Part shown: one piece after another, positions 44,155 to 53,604 of the stretch | How the letters are laid out: each line of letters starts with the position of its first letter | How positions within the stretch are numbered: the first letter of the stretch is position 1 | Assembly: GCF_001906925.1 (NCBI RefSeq) | Contig: NZ_MRWQ01000004.1 | Location: 124,001-188,000 of the forward strand | Length of the DNA stretch: 64,000 nt | Direction: 5' to 3' | Origin: Domibacillus mangrovi | Lineage (GTDB): Bacteria > Bacillota > Bacilli > Bacillales > Domibacillaceae | The notes under the pieces: generated by a model | The model's input: only the letters and a program-made list of their open reading frames with translations | Databases searched by the model: none | What the model was told of the DNA's origin: nothing | Position numbers and translations under genes: made by a program

Positions 44155-44172
44155 CAATGTACTGTGAGCAAA

Positions 44173-44538
44173 TTACCCATTATACGGATATTCGTATGCG
44201 ATTTCGCCATCGAATGTGGCATAGTCGAGATAAAGAAGAGGGATTAAATAGCGTCGCCCAGATGGTTCGCTTAAGATTAAATGGTCGCGACCGGCCGCCT
44301 CAATACGTCCGCGAAATATTTTTGCATTCCATTCTTTGTTGTTTTCAAATGTTGTGTATACTGTCACCATTTTTCCGCGGTTTAGACGGAAAATGTTTTC
44401 AATATAGGATTCTTCTACAGCAGGCAGGGCAGGAGATGTACCTGGTCCGGGTCCTTGTGGATATTGGCCCTGGCCTTGTCTTGGTTTGGGCATCGGTGCT
44501 TGTTGCATGGGCATCGCCATGTAACCGTAAGGATTCAT
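44173..44538 (-). CDS. gerQ: Spore coat protein GerQ
   Basis: 121 residues. A low-complexity N terminus rich in Met, Pro, Gln and Gly (about 1-40) precedes the conserved domain ENIFRLNRGKMVTVYTTFENN...GGRDHLILSEPSG-like region ending AYEYPYNG. In B. subtilis GerQ is needed to place CwlJ in the spore coat and is cross-linked by transglutaminase Tgl. It follows cwlJ by 18 bases. Together they mark the organism as a spore former. Confidence 0.92.
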   Translation of the reverse strand: MNPYGYMAMPMQQAPMPKPRQGQGQYPQGPGPGTSPALPAVEESYIENIFRLNRGKMVTVYTTFENNKEWNAKIFRGRIEAAGRDHLILSEPSGRRYLIPLLYLDYATFDGEIAYEYPYNG

Positions 44539-44556
44539 TTTACTATTCCCCCTTAA

Positions 44557-44979
44557 TTAATATACGCGTGGACAAACGGACTGCAACGGGCTGAAAAAAC
44601 AGTGTGACTTGAATCGTCCGGAGTTGTATTGACCGTACCATTGAGCAGGGCAGTTTCCTTCTGGCTCAAAAAACCAGAGTGCATTGGATGCCGGATGATA
44701 ACGTCCGCCGTTAATAGCTTTGCGGGCAAGATCAATGTCTTTTTGCCGCGCTCTTTGATAAAAGTAACCTTTCTGTGTCGCTTCAAATCCGCCAGGTGAC
44801 TGAAAAACCATATCGCGAATGGAGCGTAGCTTAGTGAAATCAAGACAGTCCGATCGTGTCCGGTTTACCCCGACATTTCCGACCATTAGCATTCCAAGTG
44901 GTCCTTCGCCTTCTGCTTCGGCCCGCATGAGGCGGGCAAGCAGCCTCACATCTTCTTCTGTATGAGCAACAACTGCCAC
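44557..44979 (-). CDS. cwlJ: Spore cortex-lytic hydrolase CwlJ
   Basis: 140-residue Hydrolase_2 (SleB-C-like) domain protein that degrades spore cortex during germination. RLMRAEAEGEGPLGMLMVGNVGVNR carries the conserved catalytic Glu; NALWFFEPEGNCPAQWYGQ follows. No signal peptide, as expected for CwlJ. GGGAGG lies 7 bases before GTG 44979; the longer open frame upstream is not needed. Probably cotranscribed with gerQ. Confidence 0.93.
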   Translation of the reverse strand: MAVVAHTEEDVRLLARLMRAEAEGEGPLGMLMVGNVGVNRTRSDCLDFTKLRSIRDMVFQSPGGFEATQKGYFYQRARQKDIDLARKAINGGRYHPASNALWFFEPEGNCPAQWYGQYNSGRFKSHCFFSPLQSVCPRVY

Positions 44980-44997
44980 AACAACACCTCCCTTTGC

Positions 44998-45026
44998 AAT
45001 GTATGCAAAAATGAAAAACAGTGTGC
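44998..45026 (-). promoter_or_regulatory. Possible sigma-E promoter of cwlJ-gerQ
   Basis: On the minus strand CATACATT (45005-44998) matches the sigma-E -10 consensus CATACANT; GCACAC 15 bases upstream is a weak -35. The transcript would start very close to the ribosome site. Confidence 0.45.
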
Positions 45027-45080
45027 ATTCATCATCATGTTGAAGGGAGATTTTCCTTATTGACCAGGGCAATTCAGACG

Positions 45081-45118
45081 AAAAAGAACCGCGTCTTGAT
45101 TAGGACGCGGTTCTTTTT
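45081..45118. terminator. Terminator after hemQ (bidirectional)
   Basis: AAAAAGAACCGCGTC and GACGCGGTTCTTTTT pair around an 8-base loop. Confidence 0.9.
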
Positions 45119-45130
45119 CATTTCATTTAT

Positions 45131-45877
45131 TTAATTCACGTGCATCATTTGAGCAAATTTCTCATCTGTTAGCAAGTTGCCAACGAAGAAGGAGCCGAAT
45201 TCAGCGTAGCGTGCACTTACTTCATCAAATCTCATTTCGTAAATTAGTTTTTTAAACTGCAGCACGTCATCTGAATAAAGAGTGACGCCCCATTCGTAGT
45301 CATCGAATCCAACAGAACCAGTAATCACTTGTTTCACGAGACCAGCGTACTGACGGCCAATCATCCCATGGCTGCGCATTAAGCTTCCCCGATCTTTCAT
45401 CGGCAGCATGTACCAGTTATCCTCTCCTTGGCGGCGCTTGTCCATTGGATAGAAGCAAACGTGCTGGGCTTTCGGAAGTTCTGGATACAGGCGCGCACGA
45501 ATTTGTGGATTCGCATATGGATCTTCGTCAGAAGAAAGATAGTTGCTAAGTTCTACAACCGATACATATGAATAAGCAGGGATCGTAAATTCAGCAATTT
45601 TCAACTTGTTAAATTCATTTTCAATCACATTTAATTCTTCCATTGTTGGACGTAAAATCATGAGCATAAAATCGGCTTTTTGACCGACAATACTGTAAAA
45701 TGAATGGCTTCCTGTTTTTGACTCCTGCGTCGCATCTAATTTAGTAAGAAATTGACGGAATTCGCTGATCGCGTTTTCGCGCGCATCGCTCGGCATCAAC
45801 TTCCATGTTGTCCAATCAATTGACCGGAAATCATGCAGGCAATACCAACCTTCAAGCGTTTTTGCTGCTTCACTCAT
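45131..45877 (-). CDS. hemQ: Coproheme decarboxylase HemQ
   Basis: 248 residues, chlorite-dismutase fold. Last step of the Gram-positive heme route: oxidative decarboxylation of coproheme to heme b. Conserved [18 protein letters not shown] contains the catalytic Tyr and substrate-binding residues; [12 protein letters not shown] carries the heme-ligand His. Three ATGs occur in tandem after GGAG; the third (45877, [10 protein letters not shown]) has the best spacing. In B. subtilis pta lies between hemQ and lipL; it is absent here. Confidence 0.93.
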   Translation of the reverse strand: MSEAAKTLEGWYCLHDFRSIDWTTWKLMPSDARENAISEFRQFLTKLDATQESKTGSHSFYSIVGQKADFMLMILRPTMEELNVIENEFNKLKIAEFTIPAYSYVSVVELSNYLSSDEDPYANPQIRARLYPELPKAQHVCFYPMDKRRQGEDNWYMLPMKDRGSLMRSHGMIGRQYAGLVKQVITGSVGFDDYEWGVTLYSDDVLQFKKLIYEMRFDEVSARYAEFGSFFVGNLLTDEKFAQMMHVN

Positions 45878-45992
45878 CATCATCACTCCTATGTAATTAG
45901 TTTCACCATCACTATACCACAAAACACTTGAACCGCTCCCATCATAAGGCTACAGTAAAAAGAGAATATTTTATGAAGGAGAACATGCTGCT

Positions 45993-46826
45993 ATGGATCA
46001 ATCAAAAGATCTGCTGCGCCGTCCTATCTGGCGCTTTATAGATCAATCTGCTTACGGACCAGGATTCAACCCTATCTATTCATTTGCGGCTGATGATGCG
46101 CTTTGTATGGCGGTAGGTGCAGAAAAGAGCCCATCAACGGTTCGCGCCTGGGTTCACCATGACACGGTCGTGTTAGGCATTCAAGATACAAAACTACCTT
46201 ATCTAAAAGACGGTCTTCAAGTATTAAAAGATGCTGGATTTCACGTTATCGTCCGCAACTCGGGTGGGCTCGCTGTGATGCTTGATGAAGGAGTGCTCAA
46301 TTTGTCGCTCATTATGCCTGATATGGAAAAAGGAATCGATATTGACCGGGGTTACGGGGCCATGTACGCGCTTATTTGCCACATGTTCCCAGATGCGAAA
46401 ATTGATGCGTATGAAATCGTAGGATCGTATTGTCCAGGCAGCTATGACCTTAGCATAGGGGGGAAAAAATTTGCTGGTATTTCACAGCGCCGTTTGAGAA
46501 AAGGTGTCGCTGTACAGATTTATTTATGCGTGAATGGTAGCGGAGCCGATCGAGCTGAACAAATCCGTGCATTTTATGAAGCGGCGAAGCGGGATGCCGA
46601 CACAAAATGGATATATCCCGATATTCAGCCGGAAGTGATGGCGTCGCTCGCTGAATTGATCGGGAGCCCACAGTTAACGGTTCAAGATGTGATTATCCGC
46701 TTTTTACAGTCGCTGAAAGAAATCGGAGGTCCGCTTGAAGGCAGCGCGATGACTGCTTTTGAAGCGGACATGTTTGACGGATATTTAACCCGCATGATTG
46801 AGCGCAATGAAAAAGCTTTTGGATAA
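45993..46826 (+). CDS. lipL: Octanoyl-[GcvH]:protein N-octanoyltransferase
   Basis: Moves octanoyl or lipoyl groups from GcvH to the E2 subunits of 2-oxoacid dehydrogenases. 277 residues of the BPL/LplA_LipB fold, with RNSGGLAVMLDEGVLNLS near 86 and the catalytic Cys147 in SYCPGSYDLSIGGKKFAG; the Lys-containing GGKKFAGISQRR segment follows. GAAGGAG lies 11-12 bases before ATG 45993. LipM is less likely because of the adjacent hemQ, as in B. subtilis. Confidence 0.92.
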   Translation: MDQSKDLLRRPIWRFIDQSAYGPGFNPIYSFAADDALCMAVGAEKSPSTVRAWVHHDTVVLGIQDTKLPYLKDGLQVLKDAGFHVIVRNSGGLAVMLDEGVLNLSLIMPDMEKGIDIDRGYGAMYALICHMFPDAKIDAYEIVGSYCPGSYDLSIGGKKFAGISQRRLRKGVAVQIYLCVNGSGADRAEQIRAFYEAAKRDADTKWIYPDIQPEVMASLAELIGSPQLTVQDVIIRFLQSLKEIGGPLEGSAMTAFEADMFDGYLTRMIERNEKAFG

Positions 46827-46834
46827 GTGATCAG

Positions 46835-47374
46835 CTACTCAGCTACTTTTTCTAAGTTGCCGTTTCGTTCCATTTTGAATGTAACGGCAGGTGCTTCATC
46901 ATCGAGTGCCACGAATTTGCGGGCACGGTTCATAATTTTCATTAATGTTTCATAGTCTTCCTGCATGATTTCTGAAGACTGTTCGATTTGATTCAACTTA
47001 TTTTGCAGTTGTTCATTTTCGGAACGTAGTCTCTCGTTTTCTGCTTTTAGCAGATCAATGGATTCCATGCTTTGTAAATAAGCGATGACATCTATCATGT
47101 TAATTCCTTCTGTTGGCGGCGCATAAAGCGCTTTTTTCTCTAGTGTCCGGCTTCTTTGTTTACGCTGCTTTTTTGCGAGGCTGAGTGCTTTCTCGTATTG
47201 TTGGCGAACGACAGCATTCCACCGAAAACCGCAGGCGGCAGACGTTCGGTTCAGTTCATCGCCGACTTCTTCAAATGCATTTAACTGTGTGCTGCCTTCG
47301 CGCACGTGTCGGAGAACGGTTTCAGCAAGCAGCAAATCATTTTCTTCAGACCAGGCATCTTGACGAATTTTCAT
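46835..47374 (-). CDS. rsfA: RsfA-family prespore transcription factor
   Basis: About 179 residues. A Myb/SANT-like helix-turn-helix occupies 1-65 ([21 protein letters not shown]...[14 protein letters not shown]), followed by a basic segment and a coiled coil at about 105-150 ([19 protein letters not shown]). RsfA modulates sigma-F genes in the prespore of B. subtilis; the position next to lipL and ywfO matches. AAAGGAG precedes; ATG 47383 lies too close, so ATG 47374 is chosen. Other members of this family act elsewhere, so the exact role is inferred. Confidence 0.85.
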   Translation of the reverse strand: MKIRQDAWSEENDLLLAETVLRHVREGSTQLNAFEEVGDELNRTSAACGFRWNAVVRQQYEKALSLAKKQRKQRSRTLEKKALYAPPTEGINMIDVIAYLQSMESIDLLKAENERLRSENEQLQNKLNQIEQSSEIMQEDYETLMKIMNRARKFVALDDEAPAVTFKMERNGNLEKVAE

Positions 47375-47541
47375 TTGAATCATCTCTCCTTTAAGAAATA
47401 GTTTTGGAAATAGTCTTTAAAAATAAGGATGGCCAGAGAAGGCACATTTTATACAGATTGCATGAAGAAGATTGAAAGCTTGCAAACACGCTTTTTTCCA
47501 TGTAAAATACCGGTTGAATGCAAGAGAAAGGAATGTTTTAA

Positions 47542-47766
47542 ATGGCGAATGAATTTCGTGTTTGCGATGACTGCCAGGCAGTCGACCTTAAAACATTGAT
47601 TCCAAAGCTACAAAAACTCGATCCAGAGGCGGCGATTGATGTGAAATGTCAGTCATACTGCGGGCCTGGCCGTAAGAAGACGTTTGCATTTGTAAACAAT
47701 CGTCCGGTTGCGGCACTGACAGAAGATGAGCTTATGGAAAAAATTTTTAAAAAACTAAAGTTGTAA
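47542..47766 (+). CDS. DUF1450 small protein (YuzB-like)
   Basis: 74 residues. Cysteines at CDDCQ and [11 protein letters not shown] give the DUF1450 pattern; the tail is Lys-rich. The family is widespread in bacilli with no known role; the cysteine spacing suggests a metal or redox site. GAAAGGAATG precedes ATG 47542. A terminator follows, so it stands alone. Confidence 0.88.
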   Translation: MANEFRVCDDCQAVDLKTLIPKLQKLDPEAAIDVKCQSYCGPGRKKTFAFVNNRPVAALTEDELMEKIFKKLKL

Positions 47767-47769
47767 ACA

Positions 47770-47805
47770 TAATCACCTTTTCTTTTGAATGAGGTGATTT
47801 TTTTA
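47770..47805 (+). terminator. Terminator after the DUF1450 gene
   Basis: AATCACCT pairs with AGGTGATT, followed by a run of Ts. Confidence 0.85.
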
Positions 47806-47904
47806 TATATTTAACAGTATATGCATACCATCGTGCACATTTTCCCATAAAGATGTGAATTTCCGTTATAATGGACAAAAAAAGGGAGTGGTGGGAGGCA
47901 GGTT

Positions 47905-49215
47905 ATGAGTTACGCGAAGCAGAAGTTGAAAGAAGAGAAAGTGTTCAAAGACCCCGTTCACCGGTATGTACATGTGCGGGATACCGTTATATGGGATTTA
48001 ATTGGAACAAAAGAGTTTCAGCGGCTGCGCCGAATCCGTCAGCTTGGAACGACCTATTTTACGTTTCATGGGGCCGAACATAGCCGGTTTAATCATTCGC
48101 TCGGCGTGTATGAAATTGTGCGCCGCATTGTCGATGACGTGTTTCATGGCCGGCCAGAATGGAATTTAGATGATCGATTGTTAAGCTTATGCGCAGCGCT
48201 TTTACATGATGTCGGCCATGGTCCGTTTTCGCATTCATTTGAAAAAGTGTTCGGGCTTGATCATGAGGAATATACGAAACTCATTGTACTTGGTGAGACA
48301 GATATAAACCGTGTTTTGTCAAAAGTGGGTCATGACTTTCCAGAAAAAGTTGCGGCTGTCATAAATAAAACATATGAAAATAAATTGGTTGTGAGTTTAA
48401 TTTCGAGTCAGATAGATGCCGATCGGATGGATTATTTGCAGCGGGATGCGTATTTTACAGGTGTCAGTTATGGTCGTTTTGATATGGAGCGCATTTTGCG
48501 CGTCATCCGGCCGCGTGAGGAGCAGGCGGTTTTTAAGCAGAGCGGTATGCATGCTGTGGAAGATTACATTATGAGCCGCTACCAAATGTATTGGCAAGTT
48601 TATTTTCATCCGGTAACACGCAGTGCAGAAGTACTGCTCTCAAAAACGTTGCATAGAGCGAAAGAGTTGTACGAAGAAGGCTATTCATTTGCGCATGAGC
48701 CGGTTCATTTCAAGTCTTTGTTTGACGGAGAATGCACACTCATAGACTACCTGAAGTTGGATGAATCAGTTGTTATGTTTTATTTTCAGGTGTGGCAGGA
48801 AGAAGAGGATGCGATTTTACGTGATTTGTGCAGCCGGTTTATGAACCGGAATTTGTTTAAATACATCGAGTTTGATCCAACAGAAGAGACACAGAAGTAT
48901 ACAGAGTTGGAAGAGTTGTTCCGAAGAGCGGGCATTGATCCGGATTATTATCTCGTTCACGATTCGTCATCCGATTTGCCGTATGATTTTTACCGGCCAG
49001 GCATTGAATCCGAGCGGCAGCCGATTTATTTGTTAATGAAAGATGATGTTACGCTGCAGGAGCTATCGACCCGGTCTGAAATTATGAAGGCGATTTCGGG
49101 CAAGCGGCGAACGGATCATAAATTGTATTTTCCGGTGGACTTGCTGCGCGATGAATCATCGAACAGGACAGTGAAAAGGAAGATTAGAAACATTTTAGAG
49201 ATTTACAGGAAGTGA
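47905..49215 (+). CDS. ywfO: HD-domain phosphohydrolase YwfO
   Basis: 436 residues. The HD metal site is clear: HSRFNHSLGVYEIVRRI (first His), ALLHDVGHGPFSHSFE (HD pair, near residues 110-113) and a distal Asp in SSQIDADRMDYL. The dGTPase-like subgroup hydrolyses deoxynucleotides or nucleotide alarmones; YwfO itself has no firmly established substrate as far as can be said here. GGGAGG lies 6 bases before ATG 47905. The stop codon lies inside a fold-back sequence. Confidence 0.9.
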   Translation: MSYAKQKLKEEKVFKDPVHRYVHVRDTVIWDLIGTKEFQRLRRIRQLGTTYFTFHGAEHSRFNHSLGVYEIVRRIVDDVFHGRPEWNLDDRLLSLCAALLHDVGHGPFSHSFEKVFGLDHEEYTKLIVLGETDINRVLSKVGHDFPEKVAAVINKTYENKLVVSLISSQIDADRMDYLQRDAYFTGVSYGRFDMERILRVIRPREEQAVFKQSGMHAVEDYIMSRYQMYWQVYFHPVTRSAEVLLSKTLHRAKELYEEGYSFAHEPVHFKSLFDGECTLIDYLKLDESVVMFYFQVWQEEEDAILRDLCSRFMNRNLFKYIEFDPTEETQKYTELEELFRRAGIDPDYYLVHDSSSDLPYDFYRPGIESERQPIYLLMKDDVTLQELSTRSEIMKAISGKRRTDHKLYFPVDLLRDESSNRTVKRKIRNILEIYRK

Positions 49216-49319
49216 CGGCTGGATTATAAGAAGTGGTGGTGGGATTCTCCAGTAATTAGGTGTTATTCCGCCATCACGAGCTTGAAATCCAGCCACTAGA
49301 GGTCATAATCCCGCCGTCA
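49213..49319. repeat. Nested fold-back (inverted repeat) at the ywfO stop codon
   Basis: TGACGGCTGGATTAT (49213-49227) and ATAATCCCGCCGTCA (49305-49319) are inverted with one mismatch; inside, GTGGTGGGATT pairs partly with AATCCAGCCAC. The left arm begins with the ywfO stop codon TGA. No T run follows. Confidence 0.65.
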
Positions 49320-49358
49320 GTATAACTGAATTATCCCATACTAAAAGGAGACTCATAA

Positions 49359-50009
49359 TTGGAAAATTTCTCAGCAGGTTTTTTAGCATTTGAACTTGAA
49401 CAAATGCCGTTTGTTATCATTTCCTTGCTCGTCGCGTTTACGGTGCATGAATTTGCACATGCATACACAGCCTATAAATTTGGTGACGATACGGCGAAAG
49501 ATCAGGGCAGGTTGACACTTAACCCAGTGCACCATCTTGATCCGATCGGGACGATATTTATTTTAATTGCTGGGTTTGGCTGGGCGCGTCCTGTGCCAGT
49601 AAATCGCCGAAATTTCCGCAACCCGAAACTGGCGGGAGTGCTCGTGTCACTAGCTGGTCCACTTAGCAACTTTCTTATTGCATTTATTGCGACAGGGCTT
49701 TTATTTTTTACAATTGGCAGTGCGCCTGTATTTTTTGTTCAGCTTCTTAACATGATGGTCTGGCTGAATGTACTGTTATTCGTCTTTAACTTGTTGCCGT
49801 TTCCGCCGCTTGATGGTTATCGAATTATTGAAGATCTTGCGCCGCCGCATATACGCGTGAAAATGACGCAGTATGAGCAGTATGGTGTGTTGATATTTTT
49901 AATTTTAGTTTTTACACCGCTTGATCGGTTTACGATTCAGCCGATTTTTAGTGTAGCGATACCGGCTGTCATCGGTGGTTTTCAGTCGATCTTTAGTTTA
50001 TTTTTATAA
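49359..50009 (+). CDS. ywhC: Site-2 protease family membrane metalloprotease YwhC
   Basis: 216 residues, M50 family intramembrane protease. FTVHEFAHAYTAYKFG (about 29-44) gives the HExxH zinc site in the first helix region, and LPFPPLDGYRIIEDL near 145 supplies the second-half Asp of the NPDG-like motif. Six hydrophobic segments. AAAGGAG lies 9 bases before TTG 49359. Substrate unknown. ywhD follows after 14 bases, as in B. subtilis. Confidence 0.92.
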   Translation: MENFSAGFLAFELEQMPFVIISLLVAFTVHEFAHAYTAYKFGDDTAKDQGRLTLNPVHHLDPIGTIFILIAGFGWARPVPVNRRNFRNPKLAGVLVSLAGPLSNFLIAFIATGLLFFTIGSAPVFFVQLLNMMVWLNVLLFVFNLLPFPPLDGYRIIEDLAPPHIRVKMTQYEQYGVLIFLILVFTPLDRFTIQPIFSVAIPAVIGGFQSIFSLFL

Positions 50010-50023
50010 AAGGAGAATGATTT

Positions 50024-50530
50024 ATGGAAAAAAAGAAAAAAGTTGGATTTAATATTATTAAAAATGATCCAACAGACGGTCATAAAGGATTTGGACAAGG
50101 AGCGCTAAGTTTAGAACATATGTCACCCGTGATCGTTGACGTGGAAGAAGGTTCAGCTCATATTGACATCGGTGCGATGCATGCCCGCAGTGCCGTGGAA
50201 AAAGGGATTAAATTTTTAAAAGTGAAAGAAGAAGTACCGGATGCAAAATTGTACTGGCTCGTGTGGGTGACGGTGGATCGGAATGAAGAGGGGCCTTATT
50301 ATGCGGGTGTGGCAGCATGTGAAATGACAATAAACCGAGACATTCGCCGCGGCTACAAGTCGCTCCCTGAACACGTAAACCGGATGGATAAATCTTTGAA
50401 GCGCCATATTATTGTCCGAGATATGGATGATAAATCAAAAGGGATTTTGCGCGAGTTCCTCATTTCACATAATGCCGATTTTTGGGCGCGTTCGTCTGAA
50501 GAATTGAAAAACGGCTTGTTTGTAGGATAA
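50024..50530 (+). CDS. ywhD: YwhD-family protein
   Basis: 168-residue cytosolic protein of the YwhD family of bacilli, of unknown function. It starts with a Lys-rich stretch, then KVGFNIIKNDPTDGHKGFG. No catalytic motif recognised. AAAGGAG 9 bases before ATG 50024. The gap to ywhC and the same order in B. subtilis point to an operon. Confidence 0.9.
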   Translation: MEKKKKVGFNIIKNDPTDGHKGFGQGALSLEHMSPVIVDVEEGSAHIDIGAMHARSAVEKGIKFLKVKEEVPDAKLYWLVWVTVDRNEEGPYYAGVAACEMTINRDIRRGYKSLPEHVNRMDKSLKRHIIVRDMDDKSKGILREFLISHNADFWARSSEELKNGLFVG

Positions 50531-50641
50531 AACACCGTAAATGTGTCGAAAAAATGAACGTTTTAGATTTCGGCTTTCTTCTGTTGCCGGACTTCGTGAA
50601 AAAAAGTAAACTGAACGTAATGCATATATTGCATAAGCTAG

Positions 50642-50686
50642 GACATGCAAAACGCCCGGGGACAGCACCCCCGGGCTTTTGCATGT
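50642..50686. terminator. Bidirectional terminator between ywhD and the PBP gene
   Basis: GACATGCAAAA...CCCGGGG pairs with CCCCGGG...TTTTGCATGTC, a long stem reaching the stop codon of the PBP gene. Confidence 0.9.
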
Positions 50687-52629
50687 CATCGGAACCAATC
50701 AGGCAGGTCCGGAAATAGAAGCTCTTTATCATTTTTGCCAGTGGGCGGGCACGATTGGTCAGGTTCTGTGCCGCTTTCAAACAAAATTAAATGCCCGTCC
50801 GGACAATCTTCAGATGCTAATTTACCGCTTTTTAAATCGACCGCTACTGCTGTCAATCCGTCAGGGCGTGTGAACAACACGGGTTTTTTCCCTTCATGAA
50901 TCTGTTCCATATAATCGGCCCAGATGATTTTCGCACGTGAACGGTCTTCCGTTTTCGTAATTTCCGCTCCGTCATCATAGCCAGTCCAGACGACTGAGAC
51001 GGCGGACGGCGTAAAACCAGCCATCCAATAATCAAATGGAGTGGAGCCTGATTTCCCGGCATACGGCCGTGTTAATTTGTCTGTCATAGTAGCGCCTGTA
51101 GGCCTGGCATAGTCGCTCATTGCCCCGTCAAACATACCGGTCATCATATGTGTTAACACCCCAATTTTCTTCTCATCAAACCGCTGTTCTACTTTCTTTT
51201 TATACTTGTACAGCACGACTCCATCTGTACTTTCCACTTTTGTAATGAACACCGGCTTGCTGTAAAAGCCACCTGATGCAATTGATGAATACGCATTTGT
51301 CATGTCCAAAACTGATACACCTGACGTACCCAGCGCAAGTGATGGGACCGGTTCGAGCTTTGACGTCATGCCAAATTGTTTGGCTGTCTTCGCAAGTGTC
51401 TCCGGACCGAGTAGCATATTTGTTTTAACCGCATAAATATTATCTGATACAGCGAGCGCTTCAGCCATTGTTACATTACGTTCAGCATATTGACTGTTAA
51501 AATTTTTTGGCTTATATGTTTCATTAAATGTCGTCGGTTCACTTTTTCGCATCGTCACTGGTGTAAACCCATTTTCAAGAGCTGCATAATATAAAAATGG
51601 CTTCATAAGCGATCCAGGCTGCCGAACAGCCTGCACAGCCCGATTAAATGGACTTACACTGTAATCGCGCCCGCCTGACAGCGCTGTGACAAAGTGGTTC
51701 GATGGGTTAATGGACACGAGAGCTGCTTCAACTTTGGCGCCAGAAGCAATGCCGTTCGCAATCGCTTCATCCGCTGCTTTTTGATGAGTGGGGTTGAGCG
51801 TTGTGTATACCTTTAAGCCGCTCTGTTCACGAAAACCGAGCGATTCTAATTCAGCACGCACAGCATCGATAAAATATGGTGCGGTCGTTTTGTTATCGGT
51901 AAATGCGCCTGTAATGTCGGGGACTTCAGCGATTGCATCTGCATATTCTTTTTCAGGCAAGTTCATTTCCGATAAAATAAGCCGCCGTCTGTCTTCTGCT
52001 TTTTTACGCGAAACGAGCGGTGAATAAATGGACGGGCCTTTTGGTATGCCGATGAGTAAGGCCGCTTCAGAAGTCGTTAATTCATCCGCGGATTTGTTAA
52101 AATAAAAGCGTGAAGCCGCTTCTATCCCATACGCACCATGCCCAAAATAAACAGTGTTTAAATAGCCTTCTAAAATTTCATCTTTTGTGTAGAAAAGTTC
52201 AAGCCGGGTCGCATACCACGCTTCTTTCACCTTCCTAGACCATGTTTTGTCGTGTGTTAAAAATACATTTCGGGCATACTGCTGAGTAATGGTGCTTGCG
52301 CCTTGCACTTTAGCCATCGCTTTCATGTCGGCAATAAGGGCACCGGCAATTCTTTTTAGATCAAGTCCAAAATGATGGTAAAACTGTTTATCTTCAATCG
52401 CAATAACAGCATCCATGACAGAAGGGGAAATGTCATCCAATTTCACCCAGTAACGTTTTTCGCCGGTGTGTACTTCTGATGCTTTCGTTCCATCGGCCGC
52501 ATAAAAAATGGTTGAGCGTGAAACGGTTGTATCTGGTGGTCCAGCAGCGGACAACGCGTATAAAACAATAGCCGCGGCGCTTATCAATACGATCATCCCA
52601 ACCCCGATCCACTTGATCCATTTTTTCAT
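50686..52629 (-). CDS. pbpG: Class A penicillin-binding protein (PbpG-like)
   Basis: 647 residues; makes and cross-links peptidoglycan outside the membrane. N-terminal TM helix about 5-27; glycosyltransferase domain about 55-225 with EDKQFYHHFG and GASTITQQYARNVF; transpeptidase domain about 290-600 with SLMK at 340-343, SDN near 400 and KSG in GKSGSTPFDYW near 525. GGAGG lies 8 bases before ATG 52629. B. subtilis PbpG (YwhE) at this position acts in spore wall synthesis; the present one is slightly shorter. Role in spores is inferred from synteny. Confidence 0.88.
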   Translation of the reverse strand: MKKWIKWIGVGMIVLISAAAIVLYALSAAGPPDTTVSRSTIFYAADGTKASEVHTGEKRYWVKLDDISPSVMDAVIAIEDKQFYHHFGLDLKRIAGALIADMKAMAKVQGASTITQQYARNVFLTHDKTWSRKVKEAWYATRLELFYTKDEILEGYLNTVYFGHGAYGIEAASRFYFNKSADELTTSEAALLIGIPKGPSIYSPLVSRKKAEDRRRLILSEMNLPEKEYADAIAEVPDITGAFTDNKTTAPYFIDAVRAELESLGFREQSGLKVYTTLNPTHQKAADEAIANGIASGAKVEAALVSINPSNHFVTALSGGRDYSVSPFNRAVQAVRQPGSLMKPFLYYAALENGFTPVTMRKSEPTTFNETYKPKNFNSQYAERNVTMAEALAVSDNIYAVKTNMLLGPETLAKTAKQFGMTSKLEPVPSLALGTSGVSVLDMTNAYSSIASGGFYSKPVFITKVESTDGVVLYKYKKKVEQRFDEKKIGVLTHMMTGMFDGAMSDYARPTGATMTDKLTRPYAGKSGSTPFDYWMAGFTPSAVSVVWTGYDDGAEITKTEDRSRAKIIWADYMEQIHEGKKPVLFTRPDGLTAVAVDLKSGKLASEDCPDGHLILFESGTEPDQSCPPTGKNDKELLFPDLPDWFR

Positions 52630-52774
52630 TAAAGCGGCCTCCTTATTCATTAATATCTTTAGTATGAAAACAATTCCATATTTTTAAACATCTTTCCACA
52701 AAATTCACTAGGCATTTGCATTAAATTGTTCTATACTTTTTTCCGTAAGTCTTGAAAGAGAAGGGATGAAGCTC

Positions 52775-53602
52775 ATGAGTGAATTATGGTATACAGAAAA
52801 GCAGACAGACCATTACGGTATCACGATGAAAGTGAAACGTACTTTGCATACAGAACAGACTGAATTTCAATATTTAGAAATGGCTGAAACAGAAGAATGG
52901 GGCAATATGCTGTTTTTAGACGGCATGGTCATGACAAGCCAGCGCGATGAATTCGTATATCATGAAATGGTGGCGCACGTACCACTTTTCACACATCCGA
53001 ATCCGGAAAATGTTCTTGTTGTCGGCGGTGGTGATGGCGGCGTGATCCGCGAAGTGTTAAAGCATCCATCTGTGAAAAAAGCGACATTAGCTGAAATCGA
53101 TGGAAAAGTAATCGAGTACTCAAAAATATACTTGCCTGAAATTGCAGGCGAGCTTGAAAATCCGCGGGTCGAAGTGAAAGTTGGCGACGGTTTTATGCAC
53201 ATTGCTGAATCGGAGCAAGAGTATGACGTGATCATGGTTGATTCAACGGAGCCAGTCGGTCCTGCGGTGAATTTATTTACGAAAGGTTTTTATGCCGGAA
53301 TTTCAAAAGCATTGAAAGAAGACGGTATTTTCGTCGCGCAATGCGATAATCCGTGGTTTAAAGCTGATTTGATCCGTCAAGTGCAGGCCGATGTGAAAGA
53401 AATTTTCCCGATTACACGACTATACACAGCAAACATTCCAACGTATCCGAGTGGCCTTTGGTGCTTCACGATCGGTTCGAAAAAACACGATCCGCTCGCT
53501 GTGGAAGACAATCGCTTCTTTGACATCGAAACGAAGTATTACACGAAGGAACTGCATAAAGCGTGCTTTGTATTGCCGAAATTTGTACAGGAGTTGACAT
53601 AA
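52775..53602 (+). CDS. speE: Spermidine synthase
   Basis: Transfers aminopropyl from decarboxylated SAM to putrescine. 275 residues: [18 protein letters not shown] (SAM-fold loop, about 80-97), DSTEPVGPA with the catalytic Asp, and [28 protein letters not shown] lies 7 bases before ATG 52775; the in-frame ATG 52766 is too close. speB follows after two bases and its ribosome site is inside the speE end, so the two are translationally linked. Confidence 0.96.
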   Translation: MSELWYTEKQTDHYGITMKVKRTLHTEQTEFQYLEMAETEEWGNMLFLDGMVMTSQRDEFVYHEMVAHVPLFTHPNPENVLVVGGGDGGVIREVLKHPSVKKATLAEIDGKVIEYSKIYLPEIAGELENPRVEVKVGDGFMHIAESEQEYDVIMVDSTEPVGPAVNLFTKGFYAGISKALKEDGIFVAQCDNPWFKADLIRQVQADVKEIFPITRLYTANIPTYPSGLWCFTIGSKKHDPLAVEDNRFFDIETKYYTKELHKACFVLPKFVQELT

Positions 53603-53604
53603 TC

